Part shown: positions 23,801 to 38,800 of the stretch, piece by piece | Layout: every line of letters starts with the position of its first letter | Numbering within the stretch: position 1 is the first letter of the stretch | Assembly: GCF_004210375.1 (NCBI RefSeq) | Contig: NC_134825.1 | Coordinates: 8,618,001 to 8,682,000, forward strand | Direction of reading: 5' to 3' | DNA: 64,000 nucleotides | Source: Tachypleus tridentatus | Taxonomy: Eukaryota; Arthropoda; Merostomata; Xiphosura; Limulidae | Translations under genes and position numbers: made by a program | Notes under the pieces: model-generated | The model's input: the letters and a program-made list of their open reading frames with translations, nothing else | What the model was told of the DNA's origin: nothing | The model's database searches: none

Positions 23801-26800
23801 CCTCTAGTATTTATAACAAAACGTCAGTAACCAACCTCTAGTATTTATAACAAAACGTCAGTAACCAACCTCTAGTATTTATAACAAAACGTCAGTAACC
23901 AACCTCTAGTATTTATAACAAAACGTCAGTAACCAACCTCTAGTATTTATAACAAAACGTCAGTAACCAACCTCTAGTATTTATAACAAAACGTCAGTAA
24001 CCAACCTCTAGTATTTATAACAAAACGTCAGTAACCAACTTCAAGTATTTATAACAAAACGTTAGTAACCAACCTCTAGTATTTATAACAAAACGTCAGT
24101 AACCAACCTTAAGTATTTATAACAAAATGTCAGTAACCAACCTCTAGTATTTATAACAAAACGTCAGTAACCAACCTCTACTATTTATAACAAAACATTA
24201 AAACCAGACAATCACTATTATCTAACACAAAGTATGAACTTAAAGATACTAATATTTTTGTAACAAAACATGAAAACCAAATAATCATTTCACAAGAAAA
24301 CATAAAAATACATCATCTTTGGTCATTGTAACAAACTACAATAAACAAACAATTTGTGGTATTGTTCAATATACAACAACTTAAACAAAATTGTTATTTT
24401 TGCGTGTGTGTGGTTGTTTGTTCTTTAACTCCTGTTAGGACCTGTCAAATACAGTTTAAACATTTGGGATATATCACAAAGTTATTTTCATATTTTATAT
24501 ACAATATATAAATATACAATATATATATATATACAATATATTTCATATACAAACTTTCAAGACAGACACTCATATTAAGCAAAATGTTTTGGTAGTCCCA
24601 TGTTACTTACTGTTTTTGATAACAAAAATTAAAATGTCATTTAGATAATCCAACCCATTGGACATGAATGATTTTATTTCTATGTAATTTCAATCTTTAT
24701 TTTGACACTGGCATATTTCAGAAGAAAGCTTTCATGAATCTCTTCACTACAATGCACACTGTGTAACAGTTAAACAAAATATGAAATCCAGGTAATCATG
24801 ACATAACAAAATATAAAAAACAACATCTCTAGTAACTGAAACAAACTATCATAAACAAACAATCTCTGGTAGTTTAAGCAAACTTAGACAAACACAGTAA
24901 ATTTTATAAATTTCAGTAACTTTAAATATATTATAATTTTATTTTTATAATAGTATAATATAAATTTATAACAGTGTAATATAACTTTATTTGTTTAACT
25001 TACATTTGAGTAGCAGTTCTCTCGTATCTATGTTTTTAAACAATATTCAAATACATGACATGTTTCTTAACAGTAATACATCCCCACTGGCATGTTTCTT
25101 AACAGTAATACATCCCCACTGGCATGTTTCTTAACAGTAATACATCCCCACTGACATGTTTCTTAACAGTAATACATCCCCACTGGCATGTTTCTTAACA
25201 GTAATACATCCCCACTGGCATGTTTCTTAACAGTAATACATCCCCACTGGCATGTTTCTTAACAGTAATACATCCCCACTGGCATGTTTCTTAACAGTAA
25301 TACATCCCCACTGGCATGTTTCTTAACAGTAATACATCCCCACTGGCATGTTTCTTAACAGTAATACATCCCCACTGGCATGTTTCTTAACAGTAATACA
25401 TCCCCACTGGCATGTTTCTTAACAGTAATACATCCCCACTGGCATGTTTCTTAACAGTAATACATCCCCACTGGCATGTTTCTTAACAGTAATACATCCC
25501 CACTGGCGTGTTTCTTAACAGTAATACATCCCCACTGGCATGTTTCTTAACAGTAATACATCCCCACTGGCATGTTTCTTAACAGTAATACATCCCCACT
25601 GGCATGTTTCTTAACAGTAATACATCCCCACTGGCATGTTTCTTAACAGTAATACATCCCCACTGGCATGTTTCTTAACAGTAATACATCCCCACTGGCA
25701 TGTTTCTTAACAGTAATACATCCCCACTGGCATGTTTCTTAACAGTAATACATCCCCACTGACATGTTTCTTAACAGTAATACATCCCCACTGACATGTT
25801 TCTTAACAGTAATACATCCCCACTGACATGTTTCTTAACAGTAATACATCCCCACTGACATGTTTCTTAACAGTAATACATCCCCACTGACATGTTTCTT
25901 AACAGTAATACATCCCCACTGGGATGTTTCTTAACAGTAATACATCCCCACTGGGATGTTTCTTAACAGTAATACATCCCCACTGGGATGTTTCTTAACA
26001 GTAATACATCCCCACTGGGATGTTTCTTAACAGTAATACATCCCCACTGACATGTTTCTTAACAGTAATACATCCCCACTGGCATGTTTCTTAACAGTAA
26101 TACATCCCCACTGGCATGTTTCTTAACAGTAATACATCCCCACTGGCATGTTTCTTAACAGTAATACATCCCCACTGGCATGTTTCTTAACAGTAATACA
26201 TCCCCACTGGCATGTTTCTTAACAGTAATACATCCCCACTGGCATGTTTCTTAACAGTAATACATCCCCACTGGCATGTTTCTTAACAGTAATACATCCC
26301 CACTGGCATGTTTCTTAACAGTAATACATCCCCACTGGCATGTTTCTTAACAGTAATACATCCCCACTGGCATGTTTCTTAACAGTAATACATCCCCACT
26401 GGCATGTTTCTTGACAGTAATACATCCCCACTGGCATGTTTCTTGACAGTAATACATCCCCACTGGCATGTTTCTTGACAGTAATACATCCCCACTGGTT
26501 GTTTCTTAACAGTAATACATCCCCACTGGCATGTTTCTTGACAGTAATACATCCCCACTGGCATGTTTCTTGACAGTAATACATCCCCACTGGCATGTTT
26601 CTTGACAGTAATACATCCCCACTGACATGTTTCTTGACAGTAATACATCCCCACTGACATGTTTCTTGACAGTAATACATCCCCACTGACATGTTTCTTG
26701 ACAGTAATACATCCCCACTGACATGTTTCTTAACAGTAATACATCCCCACTGACATGTTTCTTAACAGTAATACATCCCCACTGACATGTTTCTTAACAG

Positions 26801-29800
26801 TAATACATCCCCACTGACATGTTTCTTAACAGTAATACATCCCCACTGACATGTTTCTTAACAGTAATACATCCCCACTGACATGTTTCTTAACAGTAAT
26901 ACATCCCCACTGGTATGTTTCTTAACAGTAATACATCCCCACTGACATGTTTCTTAACAGTAATACATCCCCACTGACAAGTTTCTTAACACTTGAGTTT
27001 CTACAGATTTTTTGTCATTCTTCAAAACTTGCTTAAAGAATTTTAGTTTAGTGTGTATAATTCTTATCAACCAAGTATTATTTTCTGGTATAGTGATGCA
27101 CTCTGACAAAAACACAATCCAAGCAGTGTTTATAAAAAGTTAATGTTTAATCTTATGGAAAGACCAATCATAATTTAAATTGAAACAAAATTAATTTGAG
27201 GTCTTATGGCAGTCTTTTACTTTATTTATTACTCAGGGAAACAAACAAAAGTAAACTGAGGTTTGTGACTCCAAATAACCCGATATGTATTTAAGTAAAA
27301 GTATAGCATTTCTATATATGAAAATACTAAAAATTATCTTACCATTTTGCCCGACGTAAATATGCTTTTATGTAATTTTCATCCAACTTAATGGCTTCTG
27401 TACAGTCTTCAACTGCCTTGTTTAACTTCGAAATCTATTAATGGAAGCAAAATAGCCGTTATAAGTTTAGGTGTAGTGAAGAAGTAATGTTATAATTTTA
27501 ATTAACTCAGTTTGACTTTTTACATTTTTTGCACCACAGCAAGAAACCTCATTGGAATACAATTTGTATTTTAAAACTGAATGGTATCTACCATTACAGA
27601 CAGGCCAATCACTCAGGTCAGGAAGTCAAACAATCACCTGTAACTTATGACTCAAACAGTAAAGAGAGCAGCTGGTTAGTTACATGTGATTCCTAATGTG
27701 GAACAAATATTCATTCAAATTTTTCTTTGCATTGGAGAGACTACAAATTCCTCAAAGAATTACTTTTTTGTCCAAAGAGGGTTTTGATTTCCATAACTTC
27801 CAAAAGCTGTTACTCTTTAAAAGCTATATAACGTATGTTTATGATTGTTGTCGCCTGTACATAAGTTTACACATTTAATATTCATTGCTTTGACATGGAT
27901 TACTTAGTAATTTATTCAACATGTAACGTAAGAAAAAAGTCTATGGCATACTATTTTTTTCTCAGTGTTAATTCTCTGTTAATCAACCTATACCTTTGTT
28001 GACTTACTTGGGTAATTATCTTCCTTACTTCACTTATTGTTAGTTTTTCATTATTTCTTTTTATTATTGTTAACTATTACTTCAGTGGTTTCTAGATGAC
28101 AGTAAAGTACAAAACTGATACTCTGTGACTGAAACATTACAGTTCATTCCTTGATAACCACTTCTGACACAACTCCAACAACTTGAAGATCCTCTGAGCC
28201 AGGTACAAACAACATGAAGATCCATTCTTACTAATCCTGCAAGTTGATAATGGGCACTACTTTGTCTGAATAATGAAATAATATTGCTGTGTGCAGTAAA
28301 ACACACAAGTACCAGATAATTTATGCCTATTACTTGTCTTAAGATTCCAATCTTCCTAACCCTGATGTTTCAGACCACATCATAAACAGAACTTAGACAA
28401 TATTACTATGTTGTGTGTATGTTTTCACTGATGAAGTTTCAAGAAGAAATTCACTAAGTTGTATGTCCCAGTAAAACTTTAGGATGCTTTAAATAGGCAT
28501 AAAAATAAGTCATAAAAAATACCATTAAATATCTGTGAATAAAAGATTGAGGTACCTTTCTAAACGTATATAATTTTAAAGGTTTTTAAAACCTGTACAA
28601 ATCTGTATAAGTTATTATTCCTTGCACACGTTTTTCTTGATTATGTTCTGTACTTTTGAATTGTATCATGGTTGAATGGCCTAAATTACAATAATAAAAT
28701 AAATTTCTCTATTTAAAATCATCAGTTTCATATCTACATTTACTGAACATATACTTCTTAAAAGTGTTGTATCTTATAATTTTATATTATATTCTAGACA
28801 CACCTCACCTTAAAACAAACTGTGGCACGGTTGAAATACAGTTTTGCATTAGTGTAAACATTAGATGGGTCAATCTCCAGAGCACAGGAATACAACTTGT
28901 ACGCCTCTTGTAAACGACCATTCTTAAAGGATTCATTTCCCTCATCTTTTTTTGCCATTAACAGTTTAACTCTCTGACAAAAAAACATTGGAGAATCAGA
29001 CAAATAAAAGAAATGACAAGCTTCTACCAGTCTGCTTGTTTATGTTAATAAACATAAAACATTACACATGTTGTAAATGCACACTCATCTACCATACAAC
29101 TATTTAAAATGTAAATTAATAACATAACAAGTTAAACATGAAACTTTAAAAGAACTATATCTTTGTGTTTTGTCAAAATCAAAGCTTTGAGCCTATGACT
29201 TCTCCACAAACAGTATTTGCAAGCAGTGACAGAATAGTGGATAGATTAATTTCCAGGGCAGTAATCAGAGCTTGCATAGCACATGTAACTGGCTGTTCTT
29301 AAAATATTCTTCCTTTTCAACTTTATGATACACGACTTATTATCTGGCATAGTTAACACTGTACTATATCAATAAATACATAGAGCATTTCCTATAACAG
29401 GTTTTAAACGCAACTCGTCAATTCTCACAAAAGATGAATCACGTAATTCTATGTGCCTATTTTTCATGTTTGTATAGATTAAAATAAATTTTCTACATTC
29501 CTTTATATAATAGTAAAATGTAATTATCACTAACTTTATGAAACTCACCCTGTAAAGTTCCAGAGCCTTTGAATAATCTGGTGCAAGTTTAAGGACTTGT
29601 TGCAAATGACTGTATGATTTTTCAATAAAATCTTGATAATATAAACACATTCCTCTAACATAAAGAGCATCTACGTTCATGGAGTCTATATGAAGAATAT
29701 CACTGAAATTAGAGAAAAGGTAACAGTTAGGTCATCTTCAACAAGTGTGAAGGTTATAAAGGTGACAGTTAGGTCATCTTCAACATTGGAGGTTATAAAG

Positions 29801-32800
29801 GTAACAGTTAGGTCATCTTCAACAAGTGTGGAGGTTATAAAGGTAACAGTTAGGTCATCTTCAACAAGTGTGGAGGTTATAAAGGTGACAGTTAGGTCAT
29901 CTTTAACAAGTGTGAAGGTTATAAAGGTAACAGTTAGGTCATCTTCAACAAGTGTGGAGGTTATAAAGGTAACAGTTAGGTCATCTTCAACAAGTGTGGA
30001 GGTTATAAAGGTGACAGTTAGGTCATCTTCAACATTGGAGGTTATAAAGGTAACAGTTAGGTCACCTTCAACAAGTGTGGACTTTATAAAGGTGACAGTT
30101 AGGTCATCTTCAACAAGTGTGGAGGTTATAAAGGTAACAGTTAGGTCATCTTCAACAAGTGTGGACTTTATAAAGGTGACAGTTAGGTCATCTTCAACAA
30201 GTGTGGAGGTTATAAAGGTAACAGTTAGGTCATCTTCAACAAGTGTGGAGGTTATAAAGGTAACAGTTAGGTCATCTTCAGGTGATAAAGTGTTTTCAAA
30301 CAGAGATTTTACTCACAGTATTATAACTTATTTTGAACTAGTAATTTAAATTGACACAAATAACACAATAAACAGGCCCTGCAACCCTAATATTTAGATA
30401 CTGATACTGCTTCTACCTTAGAGGTTAAAAGACAGGAACTGTGGTTAAAACAGACAAATAACGGTTGCGAGATTTTTGCAGCCGAATACTACCTAGTAGT
30501 TAAACAAACAAAATAATTAACTAATATTTTATAACCAGACTCAGCCAGTACAAGTCAGAGTGTCTTATATCACATAGTCTACATACAAATAAATGTTTTA
30601 TAACCAGTACAAGTTACAGTGTCACACATCACATGGTCTATATATGATCTCATCATTCTACAGTGTCACGTAACACATGGTCTATATACGATCTCATCAT
30701 TCTACAGTGTCACGTATCACATGGTCTATATACGATCTCATCATTCTACAGTGTCACGTATCACATGGTCTATATACGATCTCATCATTCTACAGTGTCA
30801 CGTATCACATGGTCTATATATGATCATCATTCTACAGTGTCATGTATCACATGGTCTATATATGATCATCATTCTACTGTGTCATGTATCACATGGTCTA
30901 TATATGATCATGTCATTCTACAGTGTCTCGTATCACATGGTCTATACATGATCTCGTCATTCTACAGTGTCACGTATCACATGGTCTATACATGATCTCG
31001 TCACAGTGTCTACATGTCTATATATGTCATCATTCTACTGTGTCACGTATCACATGGTCTATACATGATCTGTCATTCTACAGTGTCATCACATCTACAT
31101 GATCTCGTCATTCTACAGTGTCACGTATCACATGGTCTATACATGATCTCGTCATTCTACAGTGTCACGTTTCACATGGTCTATACATGATCTCGTCATT
31201 CTACAGTGTCAGGTATCACATGGTCTATATACGATCTCATCATTGTAGTGTCACGTATCACATGGTCTATATATGATCTCATCATTCTAGTGTCACGTAT
31301 CACATGGTCTATATATGATCTCATCATTCTAGTGTCACATATCACATGGTCTATATATGATCTCATCATTCTAGTGTCACGTATCACATGGTCTATATAC
31401 GATTTCATCATTCTACAGTGTCACGTATCACATGGTTTATATACGATCTCATCATTCTACAGTGTCTTGTATCACATGGTCTATATATGATCTCATCATT
31501 CTACAGTGTCTCGTATCACATGGTCTATATATGATCTCATCATTCTACAGTGTCTCGTATCACATGGTCTATATATGATCTCATTATTCTACAATGTCAC
31601 GTATCACATGGTCTATATATGATCTCATCATTCTACAGTGTCATGTATCACATGGTCTATATATGATCTAACCATTCATCCCTCTTAACAGCAAAATACA
31701 ATAAAAAACTACAGTTTAAAACATTAATGCGTACTTACAGCAATCATTAGGAACTACGACATTCATGGTGAGTTTTATGACAACATATTGTATGTCAGAT
31801 TTACACCATCAAATTACTCCTCTGTTAAAAGTGTAAGAACTTACTTAGCTATATTTTGTGCTTCTTTGTATCTTCCTAAAAAAGCTAAACACTCTGCTTT
31901 AATAAGTTTCAGTTTATTTGAAGAAGTAGCTTGCTGAAGAGCTCTGTCCATACAGTAGACAACCTGTAATATGACATTTTCACCAGTGTTGAATATACTG
32001 TTACTAATTAATATCTACTCTTATGTTAAAACCTTTTCTTTATTTTCTCTATTGAAGCAATTACCGCAGTTTTTATATTTGTTTAACTTATTCAGAAAGA
32101 AATGAAATACTGATTCAGCTTTTTTATACAGTTTAAATAAATCATTCATGAAAGTAACACCAAATTATAATACAATACAAATATGTAATGGTTTCTTGAT
32201 AGAACATAGTACAATTTTGTTGTTAGATCTTGTTCTTCACATGTATAAATACTCTACATATTATACAATCAGCTACATGGTTCCCACAATAGTTTAATGC
32301 TTACTTGTCTATATTCTTTCTTTTCATAAGCTTTGTCTCCTTCTTGACTAAAATGTTGAAGTACTTCTAAGTTTTTTTTCTATAAAAAGTGAAAATAAAC
32401 TATAAAGTGTCAAATCAGATTTGCAAATAAAATATTAAATTACCGTAGCTTACCAGTTAATATATACAAACAAAAATAAATCCAATCAAAAGGATCCCCA
32501 GCACAGATGCTATAATATGGGATATTAAATATACCCTAGGTTTCGGTAGGTGTCTACAGAAGTTCCATTTGCCAGTCTCACATGAAGAAATTTATAAAAA
32601 TAAGTAATAGTAATAAAATAATAAAAAGAGATTAGGAGAATGAGATGTGGGTAATTTGTTGCTGTCAATGTCTCTCTTTTCCATTACATTCTTCAATCAT
32701 TATGCCTTGTTTTTATTTATTAGAAAATATCATTAGTCATAGGTTTAGATTTGATATTTTTAACACAGCTCTTCCTTTTTACTTTGTTTTACTTGACTGT

Positions 32801-35800
32801 TCACTATTAATATTCTTTACATATATACACAATCTATTTAGATTAAACAACAGCATATGATAAGACTTGGTGTAAAAGGCAAAAGTTCACAAACAGGACA
32901 TCTATATTTGTACTCTAACACTTAACCTATACACATCACTTATGTTAATAAGCGTGATCCAAATATATACGATCCATGTTAACAAATTAACAGGAAATCA
33001 AAAATTCAGTGGACAAAGCAAATCAATGAAGCAAGAACTGTGAATGCAAACATTAATCAGTTAATGACGTTAAGATTTAGCCTTGTATCACTCTTATCAT
33101 ACCATTAAATTTCAACAAATTTGCGTGTACATTATACGAGATGGTGTAATGTTCTAAAACAAGTAACATAAAATTACTGTACACAACCTAGTACCCATCA
33201 CAAATATAAAATGTATGACGTTACCTCTGTAGAAAGGAAAGGATTGTGAGGTTCGAGATTTTGGACCCTGAGTAATGACCGACTTGCAGCACTTATATCA
33301 CCAAGAGCTATGTGACACTTAGCTTCCCGAAGATATCCCTACAAAACCATACAGAAAATATTGGTAACCACAATATATTTATATATATTAGTTTGTCACA
33401 ACTTAAGAACAAGCCAAAACAAAAACAAATAAAACAAAAAAAACTGCATTGACTGAAAAGATCCCAGGGTACAAGCTACAATGTGGGATTATATTTTAGT
33501 TAATGCAGTGTTTTTGTTTCAGCTTGCTTTTGAGTTATAACAAATTAATATAATTAGGTTTGGATTTGCTGTTTATAATGTAGTCCTTCCTTATGATTTT
33601 ACTTATTTTACAATTTAACTTCATTAAAATGTGTTTATTTTCACTATGTATATATGCAATATTGTAAAAAAAGTGAATATTTTCTAATTTTTTTTTTTCT
33701 GCTAAGTGCTGAAAGAGAAAGCTGTTCATATCTTGCTTTTTTGTTAGAACTGACTGCATCGAAAAGATTTAATAAACAGAGCTCAAACTTTTCCTAAATT
33801 ATACATATAAACTTTAAGTTTTTTATATATCAAAAGTATTACCCTTTACTGATACAAGTTTTTAAAAACTCCAGTGTTTTCAGGGCTGCATTTAAACCTT
33901 ACATCAATAAATATATAATCAAACCTTAGCAAGCAGTCCTTGTGAAAGTCGTGTTCGTTTTGTGAGTGATTTTATTTAAAATTATGTTCTTTATAAAAAA
34001 AAAAAAAGGTTGTTGCACACATACCACACATATTTTTCTAACTGTCTGAATCTTGAGTAACCCAAAGTGTGAAATAAATATTTGTGCATACTTGTTTGTG
34101 GTGTCATTCAAAAGGTAGTGCGAAATTCCATATGCTCAATCATCACTTCTGGCATTGAGATCTTGTAGTATTTCAGTACAACAGATGGCTGGCTTCATTG
34201 TACTTATTACTTCGATCACATAGATAGATAGATAGATAGCCACAACATTTTTACATTACATGAAAATTTGTTTTAAAATTTCATTTACAGATAAAACGAA
34301 AAGTTGGTGCTACTTTCTTCTATAGTTGTATCCATTTTCAAAAATGTCATTTTTATATTTTTGCATATATTGTTTAAATGTTTGTTCTGTAAGTACTGAA
34401 GAATTTTATCTCAATAACCTAAAGCAACTGACATGCGCTACTGATCACATATTTCAGGGTTAACAGTTTTTAACTATCACTTGTTTGGACAGAATTAAAA
34501 AAAAACAAATAAAATAAACACAGCATCACTACCAGACTAAAATACATTGTATTCTGTTTGTTACTGAAGCACGGTTATAATGCTGATTTCTTGAAACCAT
34601 TTAGGTCTTAATGCTTTTTGTATATTGCACACTAGCTGAGAAAACAACAAAAACATCTTACAACTTTATTTGAAAAAGTTACAACCATTAGTTACTCCAA
34701 AGCTGTATCAACTAGTTAGCAATACAAACCAAAAACTGATGTTAAAAATAAAACATCCATTAAAAAACCCCAATCATGGATAAAACAATATTTAAAACTG
34801 ACACTCAAAACATTTCAAATACACTATTTCTTATTTCATTTAAGTCAAATTATGTTATTTTTTAAAAATCACAAGTTTTGAAACTGCTATACATAAAGAT
34901 ATATAATATCATACATGTTTATAACTCTGTCAAAGAACTAAACACAAAACATGAATATTCTTAAAAAGGTATATATAGCTACCTTCACAAAGTTCTGGTC
35001 TAACTGAGTTGCAAACTGAATATCTTCAAGAGCAGCTCTGTACTGACCAACCATCATCTTGCATGCTGCTCTATTTCCATAGTAAGCAGCACAGTTTGGA
35101 CATAGTTCTGTGTAAGAAGAGATTTTAAACAGCTGATATTCATATATAAAGTAATCACTTCAAGTATTACTGAAATAACTGCTTCTAATTCTCACAGCAA
35201 ATTTAGTCCAACAGCAATGAGTTTCTTCAAAAATTATACATTTTTATACTGAAGTTAATGTAATGCCCAAAGGATATATTCTTCCATTACTATAATGAAG
35301 TAGAGGTACAGTTCAAAGGACATATTCTTACATTATTATTATTATACTGATGTCAACGTACAGTCAACAGGTCATATTCTTATATTACTACACTGAACAG
35401 GAGGTACAGGCCATAGGTAATATTCTTGCATTACTATGCTGAAGTGAAGATATAGGCCAAAGGTCATATTATTACACTATTATACTGAAGTGGAGGTAAA
35501 GGACAAAGGCCATATTCTACTGCTGTGTATAATTAATCTGTGCAGTTGGTTTACATTCACAGTTTAGATCAATATATAAGAAATACTGTAAAGTTTTAGA
35601 AGACACAAATACCCTCTGACTGAATACAGTTTACCTGAGTTAGTACTCCTGATATATTAAAGTTTAGTGGGGCAAAGTGAAGTAACAAACTAATCTGGTA
35701 GCAATATTACTTTTATATGATTCATGTATTTTAGCAACAAACTAATCTGGTAGCAATATTACTTTTATATGATTCATGTATTTAAGTAACAAACTAATCT

Positions 35801-38800
35801 GGTAGCAATATTACTTTTATATGATTCATGTATTTAAGTAACAAACTAATGTGGTAGCAATATTACTTTTATATGATTCATGTATCTAAGTAACAAACTA
35901 ATCTGGTAGCAATATTACTTTTATACAATTCATGTATTTTTACTCAACTTTTCTAGATTTTGATGTCTAAAACAGACATTCCAAGAAGTCTGTTAAGTTT
36001 AATATATACATTTGTTTCTCTATTTATGATAATCAGCTAATCACTTTTATATTGATGAAACTCTGTAGAATGGACGGCAACAGCCTGTTGTGGAGACACA
36101 AGTGTAGAGGCCGACATTTCAAAAGCAATCCATTCTACAAAGTTTCATTATGAATATTCTGTCTAAACAATCTGTCAAAGAATATCTATTTATACTGTTT
36201 TTAATGGAACTACCTTTAATAAAATAACAATGATCTTGTCACAATTTTTGTTAAAAGAACTTTTCAACAGCATGCTATTTTCTCTAATGTGTTAAAAACG
36301 TCAGTTGTTTGTAGTTATCTCATTACAAACTGAGACAGTACGACTATTCACCATACATGAAGACTTAAAAATTTTGTTGTGGTCAATATTTTTATGAAGT
36401 GACTTCATTATTTTCATATTTCTAAAAATGGTCATGTAAACTTTATAATCTTTAAAAATATTCAACAAATCGCACATCAAATAAGTGTAATAAATACATT
36501 AATTGAATATATCTTTAAACACAGATTTTAAACTGACATACCTTCATGATAAATTCAAGTTCAAATGCACAATAAACTAGGTCCATAGGAGATGAAGAAA
36601 ACAAATAAGTGTACACCAGAAATTTGTTAACTGTATACATCTACACACAAAATTAAGTTTTTCATGTCACTCTGACTGTTAAGAATTCTCACATCTTGAT
36701 GCAAAGCTTCAAAAAATTACGTTATGAACACTTAATGATTTCCCCAGAAACTTAAACAGTATTCTATACCTGATAATGATACAAAATATGTAAGTACAGT
36801 TTGTTATCTAGTTACAATATTAACCATGAATACTATACATGTGAATTAAGTTTTATAGTCAACAGAAAAACTTTAAAAATCATTTTACATTTCTCAATCT
36901 GACCAAAGTGAACTGTTTATAACTTATTATAGCTCAGAAGTTAACAAAATTCACTAGTTGATTAGTAATCAGGGTAATTAACTGATTATTCTCACGGGAC
37001 TCGAAGAGTCAAAATAATAAAAAACAGTAATATTTGGAATTATAATTTTGATTAGTTAATTATTTTCATGAGTTGTAGCAATAGCTGGTTAAAATGCATA
37101 ACCTTGAGTTAAATGAATATAATAAAGGAAACACAAGATTCAAACTACTTTGATTAATTGGATAGTGGAAAATCTAAAATAGTGGTAATAATAAAAACTG
37201 ATTATTTTCACAATATTAATCAATGTTGTTATTTCAACTTATCTATTAGTTTCTAAACATTAAATAATGTAATCAATGTTTATTGATAATTAATAATACC
37301 AATCCAATTGTCCAGCTCTATTACCAACTCTAACACACAGTAACTATCAAGTCAGTGTGTCACAATACTGCATCACAGAGACAACCTTTAACTAACAAAA
37401 TATTCCTAATACACGTAACAGCTAGCATGTCAGATACATCATCACAAGTACATCTGTGTGTACAACAGTAACTATCAGGTCAATGTGTCACAATACTTCA
37501 TCACAGAGACAACCTTTAACTAACAAAATATTCCTAATACATGTAACAGCTAGCATGTCAGATACATCATCACAGAGCATACAAGTACATTTGTGTGTAC
37601 AACAGATACATTTATGGAAGTGTAAATGTTATACATTTTCATGTTACTTTAGCAAATGTTTGAACTCTTATTACATATCCATGAGTTTACTACAAAATTC
37701 AGCAACCAGGTTATTTAAAGCAGTATTTAACTTACATGTACATCAGATAACAATCTTTAGCCCTTCCAGCACTACAATACGATGCAAGCTTAGATAAGCC
37801 AACGCAAGTGAAAATGTTTGAAATTGTTTAAAGCTGATATAATGTTTTGAAGTTTACAGCTGACAGAGTTGCAAAAAAACCCAGTGTTTCTGATGTGGCA
37901 TTGTCCACAAACACTCAAGTGTAGTACTTAAAAATGAGAGAGATCACACGTTCAATGACTCACGGCCCAAAATACTCCTCATGACTCACACCCACCTATT
38001 GAATGAACACTGGAAATGGAAATAATGGCATCTAATGTGAAGGTTTGGAGTTCTAAAACAGAACAAACATACATTCCTCTCAACTGGGCTTAGTGCCAGA
38101 CTTCATTACTAAACTCCTCCAAAGACAAACTTCAAGACACAAACATGCAATCAGTCTTGATTTTATCAAAGTTCAGGGTACCTTGATTTCACAACACAGA
38201 AACCTTTTATCATGTTCAGTAATACACACACATATATATAACATTTTATTTCCAGGTATTCTTTAAATACATTTTATTTTAACTATAGAAGACCAAACAA
38301 AATATTGTACATTACTTTTCAAAATGTGCATTGCTTCGCTAGGGTATGAGCATGCTCAGTAGTTCATTACCATAAAGATGTTCTCACATGAACATAACAA
38401 TGCATAATTATACTCACATAAATAGGTCACGTACTACGTACAATAAACAATACAACAATTTATATTTTACACATTAAGCCAGTGATTACGTCAAACACAC
38501 CCGGTCAGACCTTTGTACCAATGGCACACACCTGACTTGTATAATTAAAGAAAAACTTAATAATGGTTTATAGCAACAAAAGGTTAATTGAAAAAAATTC
38601 AAATATACTAATGGAAGTGGTGTAAGGTCTAAAAGAAGCCACAAGAAGCCTCTGTCAGGAGACTATAGATAGCAAAATGTCCACGAACCTCATAAAACCT
38701 ACTGGATATTGGTTACCAGATGTCACACAGACAACAACTTTTCACACTGGTATATTGAAACAGGAGTACTAAATAAGAACTATTTCATGGTTGTTGGTGT

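Noticed and set aside
26315..26724. Overlapping minus-strand ORFs repeating [14 protein letters not shown]
   Set aside because: Three frames of the 32-bp array. They are open only because local TTGACAG variants remove a stop.
25059..26990. CRISPR-like regular repeat array
   Set aside because: There are no unique spacers; units are contiguous tandem copies in a eukaryotic intron.
29690..30349. 219-codon plus-strand ORF (repeating [14 protein letters not shown])
   Set aside because: It is a minisatellite with 42- and 39-bp units, so any open unit stays open. It overlaps a DNAJC7 exon boundary on the other strand and has no promoter, family match or non-repeat part.
30619..31490. ORFs on both strands over the 44-bp array
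   Set aside because: Mirror-image repeat translations with no coding signature.
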